Source: Portunus trituberculatus (taxonomy: Eukaryota > Arthropoda > Malacostraca > Decapoda > Portunidae). From it: DNA of 64,000 nt. How positions within the stretch are numbered: the stretch's first letter is position 1; each line of letters begins with the position of its first letter. The notes under the pieces are model-generated. The model ran no database searches. It was not told the DNA's origin and saw only the letters and a list, made by a program, of their open reading frames with translations. Positions 15,700-33,774 of this stretch are shown piece by piece. The stretch lies in contig NC_059283.1 in NCBI RefSeq assembly GCF_017591435.1, forward strand, positions 7,388,512-7,452,511, given 5' to 3'. Position numbers and translations under genes: made by a program.

Positions 15700-15975
15700 C
15701 AAGAAATAGGTAGATAAGAGATAAGATAGACGAACATACAAATGGAGAGAGACAGATACGTAGATACAGAGATAGAATGAAAAGAAGTAACAACATCAGC
15801 AGTGGCAATAGTGACAATGGCAGTAATACAGACAATCAAACAGACAGATGAATAAATAAACAGAAATAGATAGACAGAGATACAGTAGCAATAGTAGTTA
15901 TGATAAAAGTACAGGCAGTTACAGATAGATAAGTAAATAGATAGAAACAGATAAAGATAGACAAATAGACAGACA
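15700..15975. repeat. degenerate GATA/GACA tetramer region
   Basis: TAGATA, GACAGA and ATAGAC words recur, with no long perfect array. It looks like an old, decayed tetranucleotide repeat. No gene is visible. Confidence 0.45.
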
Positions 15976-16460
15976 GATAGCAATGATAGTAGTGTTGTGC
16001 ATATCTAGACAAATGTGTAGAGTGCATAGTAGAGATACACATAATACAAAGAACTATAGTATATAAATGAGCTTGTATTTCCCTACCAACTCTACACAAT
16101 GATAGTAATAGTAACACCCACCGCCATCATGCATTGTGTTCACGTAATGTTAGCCAAGCAATTACTTCTAATAATCAAAACTGGCTGGCCCATCAACACG
16201 CCAGCCCTACAAACAACCATCAAGCCGCCAAACTGCCCGCCATTCACCACACTCCAATCACTAATCAAATACTTCATTATGACATCATTACCGCCATTCA
16301 CCGCCACTCATTAGCGTCACACTGCCACGGAACACTCAGATATACACACACGCCATCATACATAAGGGGAAAATTATATATAAACTACACACATGTTTGC
16401 ATGAAAGAAAGGGTTGTTAGACTGATGCGAAATTTTCTTTACTTATGTACGTTGATAAAG

Positions 16461-16461
<1 letters not shown>

Positions 16462-16549
<88 letters not shown>

Positions 16550-16655
16550 AAGTCTTGAAAACCTTACTAAACTATCTTAGAAGCTACAAACTGCATAAAA
16601 ATCAGAAACATAAACAATTAACAATAACTATATATAAGTACAGTAACATAATTCA
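16462..16655. repeat. (CT)n plus right flank, duplicated unit A
   Basis: CT runs from 16,462 to 16,547. The flank beginning CAAGTCTTGAAAACCTTACT and including AGAAGCTACAAACTGCATA closely matches the flank after the next CT array. This suggests a tandem duplication of array plus flank. Confidence 0.8.
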
Positions 16656-17330
<675 letters not shown>

Positions 17331-17507
17331 CTCAGGTGATTTAAGCGAACAGTTTCAACACAACTCTTCACCTGAGGAGGAGAGGCTGCTGGTATTCATT
17401 TATGCAGGGATCGCCAAACAGGGAATAGCCACAGGAGGAATACTTTATTTTCATGGTAATAATAATCGGCTTGGGAAGGTGCTTTTATCTGGTTGTGGCT
17501 GCGTGTG

Positions 17508-18195
17508 AAACGTTTCTTTTCCTCCACTCGTGTGTTGAACGTTGATTTGTTCACTAATAATGCAGTGAGAGGTGTTTGTTTATTTGAGAGCATTTGGTAG
17601 AACTCATGCTTGCTTTTATCTTTTTCGTTGTTTTTAAGAATAGGTATTACAGTTTGGTGAACGTTTGCTTGTGTGATCGTATGGAACGTTTGTGTGAAAT
17701 GTTGGTCTACTGGTTATCACTTGTATGACTAATGTTAGAATATATTCCATTGTACAAGGAACGATTGTCTGTCAATATTTCAAAAGAACGTTTACCTATC
17801 TTTTACTATTAAGATGGGAAACGTTTATCTATCCCTTGATACCCATAAGAATAAAAATGATCATTTACTGACAAATATGATAAATGTTTATTTATCACTC
17901 TGTACAGAAAAACATTGATCAACTTCTTTAAACCGTATCAAGAACGTTTATTTTGTTAAATTCATCCATCTCTTAATACCCACATCGAGAACATTTATCT
18001 ACTACAACTATAAGTAAAATTGCCTGCGCCGCTAGTTGGTAGAAGGTGGACAGCGCTTCTCATACTCTTCAAGTCTACCTACAGGCACTATAGGTTATAA
18101 CAAAAAAAAGGTAAAGAGAGGAACGTTCATTTCTCCTTCCACACTTGTACCAAAAACGTTTCTCTACACTATATAGCATAAAGAGAACATGTATA
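17508..18195. repeat. degenerate minisatellite with GAACGTTTATCTATC core
   Basis: About 14 versions of the core recur at roughly 50 bp spacing. Examples are AAGAACGTTTACCTATC near 17,785, AAACGTTTATCTATCCC near 17,820, AAGAACGTTTATTTTG near 17,940 and GAGAACATTTATCTAC near 17,988. A SINE 3' end (18,001-18,109) lies inside the array. No gene is seen. Confidence 0.55.
18001..18109 (+). mobile_element. SINE 3' tail, truncated copy
   Basis: It shares ACTATAAGTAAAATTGCCTG, CAGCGCTTC and TTCAAGT..CCTACAGGC..CTATAGG with the SINE copies at 43.06-43.45 kb and 63.46-63.63 kb, and ends in a poly-A run (AACAAAAAAAA). The tRNA-like head is absent, as expected for 5'-truncated retroposition. Confidence 0.75.
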
Positions 18196-18524
18196 TACCT
18201 GACGCTAATCACACAGGTAAGGATCTCTTAAGGTCACTATAATGCTGCCAGGTGTGTTTTCCTTCATTTCTTTACTTCCCCTTTCCCTGAATCTTCACAA
18301 TCTCATTAGGTGGAGACACGAAACTTTACCTATGTGGACTCGACCAAATATGTACGATGACGAGATGACATATTAGAGAGACGTCTTTGTGGCGGTAATA
18401 TAATTCTCAACGTAATCATCAAGCTAAAGGCAAGGCTATCAACAACCTAATAGCCTCGTTTATCATGCGTTCTGTGAGATGATTAGCCGTCAAAACATCA
18501 AGCTTTACCATTATGATTTTTTTT

Positions 18525-18528
<4 letters not shown>

Positions 18529-18572
<44 letters not shown>
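18529..18572. repeat. (CT)n microsatellite
   Basis: Perfect CT array within otherwise AT-rich sequence (18,195-19,250) that holds no recognisable gene. Confidence 0.95.
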
Positions 18573-18577
<5 letters not shown>

Positions 18578-19255
18578 AGTAATCAAGTTGCATGCATGAT
18601 TAGATGCGTGTAAAGGTGAAATTGTCATATAAGCGATCAAGGTTTTATATTTTTGAGTGATTTGCTCTCTCATCAAGTGTCCAAACATCACAGATATCAT
18701 TAATAGTGTTCAGATGATTTTTTTCTCTTGTAAATGATGGGGTTTTTTTATTACAATTAGCATTAGGCTCTCACATAAACACCCTTCAGTATCTCATTAG
18801 CTTCCACACGAGTTGCTTAATGAAGAGAAATAATCAAGATTTATATGTAGAAAAAATTATGATATAGTAAAAAAATTAATAAATTCTCCCACACGTTTTC
18901 AAGCCAAATATTAACTGTGTTTGATGTAACATTCTCATTTTGCCTCACAGGTGTATGAATGAATATTACCGAACTGTGCACATCAAACGCATTGATGAAT
19001 AAAGGGCTAAATAAAACAGGGAAACACGATGACTGTTCCGGTAAACTGTGCGTGGGTTGTGCAAGGGACCAGTGGCATTTTTTTCCTTTATCTTTTTTTG
19101 ACGAATTTGGGAGAGCTTGCGGCGTTAGCGGAGAGGTGGTGTCAGAGGCGGCGGTGGGTGGCGAAGGGCGGTAAATCAATGTCCAGAAGTGGGTGATTAG
19201 GGAGGGAGGCGTAATGGAGTGGTGGTGTGGTGGTGGTGCGTGTGTCAAGTTAAGA

Positions 19256-19256
<1 letters not shown>

Positions 19257-19331
<75 letters not shown>

Positions 19332-19368
19332 TAGCATGCTTGCACTGCATAATAAACTAGACACGTCA

Positions 19369-19414
<46 letters not shown>
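19257..19414. repeat. (GT)n and facing (CA)n arrays
   Basis: GT runs from 19,257 to 19,330 and CA from 19,370 to 19,414. They are separated by about 40 bp of unique sequence. The complementary arrays in opposite sense could pair as a stem on one strand (inference). Confidence 0.95.
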
Positions 19415-19415
<1 letters not shown>

Positions 19416-19859
19416 ACTCCACACAGCTTACAAACATCAGACAGACAGCTTGATTACTTAAAAAATTGTCAAGGACAATTTAGTATAACTTTAAGCACGT
19501 TACCACGAACAAAAATACATCACTTACAAATTCCCAAATAGCTGCAGTGAAACTCTTGCCCCTGGTGGGCGGAACTTGATAGCAAAATTACAACAAAAAG
19601 AAGCTACAATTGCATGGTGTTGTATTTAAAGATGAGGAAAATAATACGTGTGTTTTGTACGAGCAAGTGAGGAGTGGGCTGGACTGTGATGTTAGGTGAT
19701 ATGTAAAGGAAAGCTCATCGATATGTAATTTGTAATTCGTGGGGATAAATAGACCAGTTGATGGATGGGTGGATTGACATGTAATTATTTTTCACGGCTG
19801 CATGCATGGACAGGTAAATCGATGCGTAGATAGACAGTTAGTTAGGTGAGTATGCTGGT

Positions 19860-19860
<1 letters not shown>
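19415..19860. other. no gene seen
   Basis: AT-rich unique sequence with short GATA-like words. I see no supported feature. Confidence 0.5.

Positions 19861-19911
<51 letters not shown>
19861..19911. repeat. (CA)n microsatellite
   Basis: Perfect CA array. Confidence 0.95.
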
Positions 19912-19913
<2 letters not shown>

Positions 19914-20122
19914 ACACACACAGAGGTACCCCCAATACCCCCCAAACACACAATGAAGTACCATACGACTCTAACCAATCACACTTTCCTTGAACATCTG
20001 TTGGGTGATTACCTCATAACTAAGGCACCGGTGGAAGGTAATTGCCCCGTGGCTCATCAAGAGGTTAATGGCCACAGGTGGATAATTAGTGGCTTTGCTA
20101 TTGAGGGAAAGCTGTCATTACC

Positions 20123-20125
<3 letters not shown>

Positions 20126-20170
<45 letters not shown>
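20126..20170. repeat. (GA)n at the 3' boundary of the LINE
   Basis: A perfect GA array directly abuts the inferred 3' end of the minus-strand LINE at 20,171. The LINE's other end also abuts a GA array at 22,633. Confidence 0.95.
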
Positions 20171-23656
<3,486 letters not shown>

Positions 23657-23663
23657 ATTATTA

Positions 23664-23754
<91 letters not shown>

Positions 23755-23774
23755 CCTTATTATTATTATTATTT

Positions 23775-23838
<64 letters not shown>

Positions 23839-23846
23839 CATTATTG
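23657..23846. repeat. (ATT)n trinucleotide array, about 190 bp
   Basis: ATT triplets with a few TCATT/CCTT interruptions. It reads as Leu or Ile runs, which are not coding. Confidence 0.96.
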
Positions 23847-24429
23847 TAGTTGTGATAAATCCTTGTATTGTTATTGAGAAATCTCCATATATATAGAACA
23901 AGTACTCTACATTAAATATTTCACTAAAGAGTCAGATTTGAAGACATTTATCCCTTTCATTTGGCTATTTTTTCTGGATCATGCAAGGAGACTGGCATCT
24001 AAATGGGCCTTTTATTTCTCGTTTTATATTGCACTTTGTCAGTTTTCCCTTCTTACATAAATATTTAATTACACCAGCAAGTTGCACAACTCCACCGATC
24101 ATTAGCTATAAGTATAGATGGTCAAACGCCACAGTGCTATTGTGAAATCACCTCTTTTGATATTACGAAACGCACAATATCCTTTTCTTTATACATGTTC
24201 TCTTCTCCTCTCCTTCTCCATTTCCTCCTCTTTCTCCTCCTCCTTTAAAAATACATTTCCCTCTTCATTTCCCTTACTTTACCCTGACCTCCTCCTCCTC
24301 CTCCTCCTCCTACAAAAGGAAGGTGGTAACTTTCCACACCTCACTATGAGTTATTTTACACCCAAGAGAATTTTTATACCTTCATTTCAACTTTTTCCCC
24401 TCCTTATGTTATTAATGTTCCCCACTCTA

Positions 24430-24433
<4 letters not shown>

Positions 24434-24496
<63 letters not shown>

Positions 24497-24639
24497 CTCT
24501 CCAATTTTCTCAGTTTTTGTTTACACGCTGCAATAACGCGACATTTTATTTGCTTCCTACTAGTGCATTTATTTTATTTTCTCTCCCCCTTCTGTTTCTA
24601 CATTTCTTCAGACGTAAGTTCATGCACAGTCACACTTTG

Positions 24640-24693
<54 letters not shown>
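24434..24693. repeat. two (CT)n arrays
   Basis: CT runs lie at 24,434-24,493 and 24,641-24,693, with pyrimidine-rich unique sequence between and upstream (24,180-24,430). Confidence 0.95.
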
Positions 24694-24695
<2 letters not shown>

Positions 24696-25259
24696 CTCAA
24701 AATGCAGAATACAATCAAGAGGGATGTTCTTCATTTTTCATTACGATTGCATAAACTACCAAGCTCTTTTCATCACTCAAGTATTGTTGTTTTGTCAGCT
24801 GAACGTGCAATTCTGACATTACCGCATTGAACACTGCGATATTTTTCCTTTTGTTTTATAATGCTCTTGCAGTCTATTTTTCTTTTATTTTTCCTCTTTT
24901 TTTCTTTTTTGCCAAGCGATGGAATTATTGCATGGATGGTCAAGGTATTATAGTTATATATGAAAATGTTGCAATTTTATTTATATTTTCTTATTTTACA
25001 CGAAAACACTTAGGCTGAACGCTATTACACATTCCATTTAATGTACGGAGACGTAACAAAATAAAAATAAATAAATGAAGAGCGGAAAAGAGCTCAGTTG
25101 AATATTTTTCTTTATAAACAATTTTATATAGACAATTAAATCGCGCATCACTCAACAGGTAGGCCTACACTCTAAATAAATCACAAAATCTAATATAATT
25201 GAAAACGTTTTAAAAAGAATAGAACTAAAAATTTACACGTAGAAGTGAATTTTCAAGCG
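24694..25259. other. no gene seen; AT-rich
   Basis: Strongly AT-rich, with short frames only. I see no repeat or RNA gene. Confidence 0.5.
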
Positions 25260-26165
25260 AGGTCAAACGTACCACCAACACTGCCTACCATAACCTATCC
25301 TATTCTACCCTAACCTGTCCTACCTCAGTGAAGTGACGATGACAACTAGGGTCTATAATCAAGCAATCCAGACAGCAGCACAGAGGCTTCAACTTGCCAG
25401 CAACACAGCCTATCCTATCCTACCCTACCCTACCCTAACCTATCCTAATATAACCTACCCTACACTAATCAAATCCCAATAACAACTAAGGGTCTCCAAT
25501 CAAGCAATCTAAGCACCAATATAGAGGCTTTAATTTACCACCTATCCTATCTTATCCTACCCTATCCTACCATACCCTACTCTACTCTAAACCAGTTAAG
25601 TCCCAGTACCAAGTAAGGTGCCTAATCAAACAATCACAGATACAAAGGTTTGAACTTGCCACCAACTCTACCTACTCTTCCCTATTCTAACTTATCCTAC
25701 TCCTGACCCAACCTAACCTTACTCTAACCATACCATATCCCAATCAAATCCCAATGATCAAGTAATCCAGTCACTTCACCTTACTATCAACTCAAGCTAA
25801 CTTAACCTACCCTTAACTTAACCTAACCTAATCCTAACCTACCCTATCCCATTCAAATCCCAATAAAAACTAAGGCAAACAAGCAATCCATTCACTTTAA
25901 CTTGCCACACACTCTTCCTAACCTACCCTATCCTAACTTAACCTACTCCTGACCTAACCTAACTTAACCTAACCTAACCTAATTTACCTTATCCATATCA
26001 AGTCCCAAAAACAACGAAAGCTCCTGAACAAACAGTCTAATCACTACAACTTGTCACCAACTTGACCTAACTTAACCCCTAACCTAACCTAACCTAACCT
26101 AACCTAACCCAATTAAGGCTCCTGCTCAAGCAATCCAGTCACTCGAACTTGCCACCAACTCAGCA
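25260..26165. repeat. higher-order repeat of spacer plus telomere-like CCTAA tracts
   Basis: About seven units of about 97-149 bp alternate a conserved spacer with a degenerate CCTAA/CCTAC/CCTAT pentamer tract. The spacer reads TCAAATCCCAATAACAACTA, then AATCAAGCAATCC, then AACTTGCCACCAACTC. Anchors of AATCAAGCAATC lie near 25,358, 25,499, 25,623, 25,757, 25,878, 26,027 and 26,124. Pentamers are most degenerate at the left and perfect at the right, with six exact CCTAA units at 26,078-26,107. CCTAA is the C-strand of the arthropod telomere repeat TTAGG. Confidence 0.85.
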
Positions 26166-26440
26166 CAGCCCCATCCAGCTTCAGTGCACATTTTTTCCAG
26201 TATAGAGTCGGCATCACCCTCCTGCCTCGGCCACGCTGCATATATATCTATGTAAACACCTGCGTTTGTTTAGATATGCATCCAACCCTGAATACATATC
26301 TGCATATATGAATTTATGCATGCATGTTCGTTTGTTCGTTTCAATGTGAGTCTATATTTGTTCACGAATGAACGAGGATGAGTCTACGTGTGTTCGTCTG
26401 TATGTCTGTTTGTCTGGCTATGTGTTTGTTTGACTTTGGG

Positions 26441-26513
<73 letters not shown>
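26441..26513. repeat. (GTT)n trinucleotide repeat
   Basis: About 24 GTT triplets. The 26,166-26,440 stretch to its left holds TATG/TTTG-rich unique sequence and no gene. Confidence 0.95.
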
Positions 26514-26607
26514 AATTTGTTCTAGTTTCAAGTGAGAAGTTCTTCTTTCTCTTTCCTTATTTTTTTTCTAGTTAACATTCGTGTGTGGAAAAAAATTCAT
26601 ATACTGA

Positions 26608-26820
<213 letters not shown>

Positions 26821-26823
<3 letters not shown>

Positions 26824-27234
26824 GAGAGGCGTAACAGTGCGCTATACAGGGTGTGAAAAGAGCATTAGCATACCCTGGTGATTGCTGTCCCTGGGCGCGG
26901 TGGAATTAAAGTGAAACGCCAGATCCGTAATGAAACTGTACACGGCCACACGGACGCCCCTGAGGGAGATGAGTACTCTAAAGTACCATATATATCCACA
27001 CTACCACCGCAGCAATAGTGAGTTATAGGAGTTAAGGGAAGAGGAGGGTGGAAATAATGAGGCCGTCGTTGATAGAAGTCGTCAAAACTATAACAATATC
27101 TCATAAGCTTATTCTTCCTCTTTGCAAAGGAAAAAGAAAATGGCTATAAAGAAAAATGGGAAGCAAATACACATAGTAGATCTGTTTTCCATTTCTATCT
27201 CGATTTTCTTGTCAATCGAAAGTTTATTAGTCAA
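26821..27234. other. no gene seen
   Basis: Unique sequence with only short frames and no recognisable domain. Confidence 0.5.
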
Positions 27235-27380
27235 TCAGTCAGTCAGGCAGTCAGTCAGTTAGTTAGTTAGTTAGTTAGTTAGTCAGTTAGTCAGTCAGTC
27301 AGTCAATCGATCGTTTTGTTAGTTAGTTAGTTAGTTAGTTAATTAGTTAGTCAGTCAGTCAGTCAATCAATCAGTCAGTT
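27235..27380. repeat. (AGTC/AGTT)n tetramer array
   Basis: Blocks of AGTC and AGTT tetramers alternate. This is read directly. Confidence 0.9.
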
Positions 27381-27566
27381 AGTTGAGCTGTCTATCACTC
27401 AATCCTTTACATCGTCGTCAGTAAGTCATAAAATTGAAGTAGCACAAATGAAAGGTGTTTGTTGCCTATATACAAGTGACTAAAGAAGATAGTACTAATC
27501 AACACATTTCTCTTGCTAGGCACCCACAAAATGAACGCTAAGGGCAGAACGTGACTAGTTAGAAAG

Positions 27567-27650
27567 TCCACTGTAGGGATACGAACTGGGAACAATATGA
27601 GTGAAGGGTTGAAATACTGCCATCACGCCAACTATCACCTTCCTTCGCTT
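27567..27650 (-). other. weak tRNA-like promoter boxes, possible SINE relic
   Basis: On the minus strand a B-box-like CCAGTTCGTATCC lies downstream of an A-box-like TAGTTGGCGTGATGG. The spacing is plausible, but neither box is perfect and I could not draw a convincing anticodon arm. It may be a decayed tRNA-derived SINE head or chance. Confidence 0.25.
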
Positions 27651-27679
27651 TCACATTCATTCACTTTCCTATTTTCCTT

Positions 27680-27889
27680 TCACCTCTTTAGTATCAGGAC
27701 GCGTTTTCATATCCATTCTGCTTAATATTTGGAGATTTTATACAACTTCAGAAACTTATGTGGGGATTAAAATAGTGAAGACTCTGGCCATTAGTCTTCT
27801 GACCTCCATAGATAGTTCATAATGTAAATAATATTGTCTAATCGTAAACAAAACTCAGCAGAAAAGCGTCCCGGTACTGAAAGACTTAA
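27680..27889 (-). mobile_element. TTAA-flanked MITE family, copy 4
   Basis: Antisense copy. The left end is decayed (CACCTCTTTAGTATCAGGAC, no TTAA). The right end is CCGGTACTGAAAGAC then TTAA at 27,886. Internal blocks CTTCAGAAACTTATGTGGGG and TCTGACCTCCATAGA are well conserved. Confidence 0.8.
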
Positions 27890-28283
27890 CCGAAATCATT
27901 ACTTGTTCGGTATATACTTCAAAATCTTCAGATTATATTATGATTTTCCCTTTTCTTCTCTCATTTTCCTCCTATTTCTCTTTCCTTAGTCCTACGCTGC
28001 CGCGGGACACCAGGAACATTAGTGGTTATGTGGTAGATACTTAAAAACCTTCCGTCACGCCATCACCTCCCCTCACTTTCACCTTCCCCCTCCTTCCTGT
28101 CTCACGCAGCCACGCACCTTCCTCGAGCCTCTCGTGTCACAGGTAATGAGAAGACGAAGTGATGTCTGGGCCAAAGCAATATATGGGAAGCACATTCAGG
28201 ATGCATTCTTCCCCATACTCTTTTATTGGACATTTAACTAACAACCAGCCACATGCATCCTTCTGAAGTGTCGTTTCCCCATC
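27890..28283. other. no gene seen
   Basis: Unique sequence between two MITE copies. I see no supported feature. Confidence 0.5.
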
Positions 28284-28496
28284 TTAACCCCGTCGTTACT
28301 GGGATATTTTTTTTTCCTTGAGGTTCGAATGTGATTAGACGATTTTATTTACATTAGAAAAAGTCTATGGAGGTCAAAAGAAAATGGCCAGAGTCTTCAC
28401 TATTTTAATCCCCACGTAAGTTTCTGAAGCTGTATAAAATCGCCAATAATAAGCAGAATAGATATGAAAACATGTCTTGATACTGAGGGGAGTTAA
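28284..28496 (+). mobile_element. TTAA-flanked MITE family, copy 5
   Basis: TTAA lies at both ends (28,284 and 28,493). The 5' end is CCCCGTCGTTACTGGG and the 3' end is TTGATACTGAGGGGAG. The GTCTATGGAGGTCAAAAG block is intact. It lies only about 80 bp from the start of a 564 bp (CT)n. Confidence 0.85.
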
Positions 28497-28571
28497 CTAA
28501 ACATTTTACTATACTAGACATTTACACAGTTCTTCTACCTACTCTATTGCCTGTGGAATAACGCGTTTTCT

Positions 28572-30427
<1,856 letters not shown>

Positions 30428-30521
<94 letters not shown>
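30428..30521. repeat. (AC)n microsatellite
   Basis: Perfect AC array. Confidence 0.96.
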
Positions 30522-30524
<3 letters not shown>

Positions 30525-30823
30525 CCAGCAACTACAGGGTAAAACTATTCTATAAATGAAGTTTCTGCTTATTAAATTTATTATTAACTTTGATTACAAA
30601 TAAATGCATAAAAAAAGAAGGTAAAAAAGAATACACAGTGACAATTAATATGCAATACTCAATACAAAAACACTAATATCGATGTTGAAACTAAGCCTTT
30701 CATTTAAAACAAACAAACAGAATAAATACATGAAGAAATGCTGGTTTTGTTTTCATTAATCGTGACTTTATACTTGAAAGAACTTTGCTTGATAAAAAAA
30801 GTAAAAAAATCAGTAAAGAGGGA

Positions 30824-30871
<48 letters not shown>

Positions 30872-32380
30872 AATTAAATAGGAATTACTGATGTCAGGCG
30901 AGAACCAATGGAATTAAAGGTGAATTTATCAAAGATGACCACGTTTGCTACCACCACTAAACATTGATCCTGGACGGGAGGAGAGGAAAAAAGATACCAA
31001 AAAAACAAAAGACAAACCTAAAATTAATACCTATAATTTCCCTCCATCGCCTCCAATCCTAAGAGGAAATATAAATGCTGAAACGGACGTATTGCCATAG
31101 TTTACCATTTCAAACCCAAACACACTGCCCCTATGAATAATAAATGCACCACCACCCAGAGTCTACATCTCCCTACGTCCGATTTTCCGCCTAAGAGAGT
31201 GAGGGCTTTCCGGGTGTTCCTCAAGGGCTCGGCGAGTTGGGGCCTTCAATATTCATACAGAGACAGGGTTAGTTAAGAGCTGGACGCGGAGGCTCAGTCA
31301 GGCGGCAACAGTCACTCACAAGCCCCGGACCCTCAGCCACGCTCCAACTTACCCTCGCCATGAATTTATTGAAACGCTGGTGGTGGTGGTGGTGGTGGTG
31401 GCTGCTTGTCTGTGCACGGGAGTTGTATAATCGCCGCTCACCACTTTGCGCCTACTTTGTTCCACTTCCCACTCAGTATTCGCACTCAGCATGCTTTCGT
31501 CACGCTCAGTCAGTATTTGTAGGCACTGTGGAATCACCTCTCCCGCCGCAGTGTGTGAAAAGTGTACACTCAAAGGACTCAATCAATTTTTTTTCTTCAA
31601 ATATTCACGGAGGCATAAAGTGAACGTTTCAAATAAAAAGGAAAGGGAAAAAAATGCAATGAACACTGAAACATTCTTTTCACGTCCCCCAGAAAGGCGA
31701 CGCGGCGCAGCTTTGACAAACCAGACTTTAAATACAACCACGTAGGAAAAAATAGATGGAGACTGACAATCTATTACAATATACATGAATGATAAAAAAA
31801 AATAATAATCCCTTTCCAGGTAGAGTGTGGGAAGCGGACACAGAAGAGGAAGACGAAGTGAGCAGGAAGAGGAAGAGACAAGGGAGGAGGAGGAGAAGCA
31901 TATCAGCTGATAATGTAGGTGGCAGGAGGAGGAGAAGGAAGAGGAGAGGCCGTGACGCCGGTGGGAGAAGCACGGCCAAGCACCGCGGCTCACTCCATCA
32001 CCGCCACCGCCCTCACTAAAGTCCCGGGGGATGACGAACACTGACGTTTACTGGAGAAAATTGCTTCTCCGGTTCCCAAGTTGAGGCAGGGAAGGAGGGC
32101 TGGAGGTTTGTGGGCCCACTTAATGTTGATGTACAGCCTGTCCAGCCTCGCCGCTGATGCATGCTATGAGGCGTCTCACAAAGGAGGGACCATTGACGTC
32201 ACGAGCGTAGCAAAGTTCCCTCCCCTAGGACAGGTAATTTCCATGTACATAGTGGTGGCCCGCTCCTATAGGTAAGGGTCACCACGAGACTCCATGTGAG
32301 AGTATGAGCTCGTATTCACGCCTTGCACTCTCACCACGACAATTTTCCAAGGCCACAGAGACGAGTAGACGGAATTTTAA
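30522..32380. other. no gene seen; small GA and GGT arrays
   Basis: GA lies at 30,829-30,869 and GGT at 31,377-31,401. 31,200-31,370 has balanced composition, with two AGTCA words that resemble arthropod initiator elements (CTCAGTCAGG, ACAGTCACTC) upstream of an ATG. The open frame that follows is dominated by the GGT run (poly-Trp), so I do not call a gene or promoter. 31,830-31,950 is GGA/GAA-rich. Confidence 0.45.
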
Positions 32381-32655
32381 GGCAGTTTCTCCTTTGAATA
32401 ATCTAAAAATCTTGCTAATCCATCACCAAGACCGTAAAAATACCCTTAAAAACACGAGGATCTTCAACTAAAGTCTTTGGAAAGCAGCGACGCCTTGTCT
32501 TTTCACCAAAATCTAAGGGCAAGAGACGAATTACCAGATTTTCAAGACAGTTTCTCCTCTAAGTAAGCTAAAAATCTTACCAAACCATCAAGAACCTTAC
32601 AAAATATCCTTAAAACACGAGGATCTTCAACGAGAGCCTTTGGGAAGCAGTGATA
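32381..32655. repeat. 165 bp tandem duplication
   Basis: Two copies start at 32,381 and 32,546. Both share CAGTTTCTCCT, CTAAAAATCTT, AAAACACGAGGATCTTCAAC and TTTGG.AAGCAG. They have diverged by scattered substitutions. There is no coding signal. Confidence 0.8.
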
Positions 32656-32879
32656 GGAAGAGAGCAAAGTGTTTCAGAATATGAGTCTATACTGACCACG
32701 TGACATTCGAGAGGCGTTGGTGGTTGCAGTGGCGAATACTTCTACCATTTACCCGCTTTCTGATCACGAGGGAACGAGAAGCCCAAGCAGGTAGGCCAGT
32801 AAGAAGCAAGTAAGTAGTAGTGACTCGTAAGTAAGTGAGTAAAGAAGATCGAGGAAGGTGATAGGTAAGAAGTGTGTGT

Positions 32880-33092
32880 AATAATATACTGCAGGTAGGA
32901 AAGTTGGGGAATGTTGGAGGGAGACTTGAGGGAGGTAAAATAAAGATGGAAGGGGAGGACAAGGCAGGAGGCAAGAAAGAGGAGGAGGAAGTGAAGGAAG
33001 AAGAGGAGGAAGTCAAGGCAAGCAAGCAAGCAAGCAAGGAAGGAAGGAAGGAAGAAGTCGGTAGGAAAAGATAGGAAATGAGCACAGCAGCA

Positions 33093-33147
<55 letters not shown>

Positions 33148-33609
33148 TAAAACCACGAAGATACAAACTCGGAAGGAAGGAAGGAAGGAAGGAGATAGGA
33201 AGGAGAAGGAGAGGGAGGAAGGGAGTCAGAGAGAAAGAGAGAGACAGAGAGAGAGAGAGAGCGGTAGAGAGGAGAGAGAGAGGGAGAGGCCACCAAACCA
33301 GCGAACGGTGGAACTAATAAGTGTGAAGAAAGACAAACAAAGGTGTAGCAGGTTCAACAAAGGCCGTGCTAACAAGGTCGAGGGTGGAGACGACAAAAGA
33401 GAACGGAGGAGACGGGAAAGGAGAGGAGGAGGAAGAAGGAAGGATGGGGTAACTATAGCAAAACAATAGCCCTGGAAACAAAAACACGAGGCGGCAATAG
33501 GGTGCGTGAAGAGAGAGAGCGGGGAAGAGTGTAAAAATAAGGACAGGTCACTGACTGATTGCCCGAAAACAACAGTATAGGGAAGGTAAAGAAAGAGAGA
33601 GAGAGAGAG

Positions 33610-33652
<43 letters not shown>
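32880..33652. repeat. purine-rich tract with (GA)n, (GGAA)n and (GT)n arrays
   Basis: GA lies at 33,096-33,143, GGAA/AAGC tetramers at about 33,015-33,055 and 33,172-33,192, GA-rich at 33,232-33,262, then GA 33,592-33,613 joined to GT 33,614-33,652. The plus strand is nearly all purine for long stretches. No gene is seen. Confidence 0.85.
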
Positions 33653-33654
<2 letters not shown>

Positions 33655-33774
33655 CAGGGATTGATTTAAGATATGTTGCACTGTTATTCTATCTGACCCA
33701 TTGAGACTGGAAGCGGTAATTAGATATGAAAGCATTATCTAATCAAACGAAAAGAAACACATATATCATAGCAA

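Noticed and set aside
18779..18830. Possible eighth MITE end (ACCCTTCAGTATCTCATTAG)
   Set aside because: Only the first dozen bases match. None of the internal family blocks follows within the next 220 bp.
25260..26165. True chromosome end
   Set aside because: The CCTAA tracts are degenerate and interrupted by spacers, and unique sequence continues on both sides. This is interstitial.
31200..31623. Possible promoter and first exon (initiator-like AGTCA words, then ATG)
   Set aside because: The frame consists mainly of a GGT run and has no recognisable domain. No splice or downstream exon evidence is visible.
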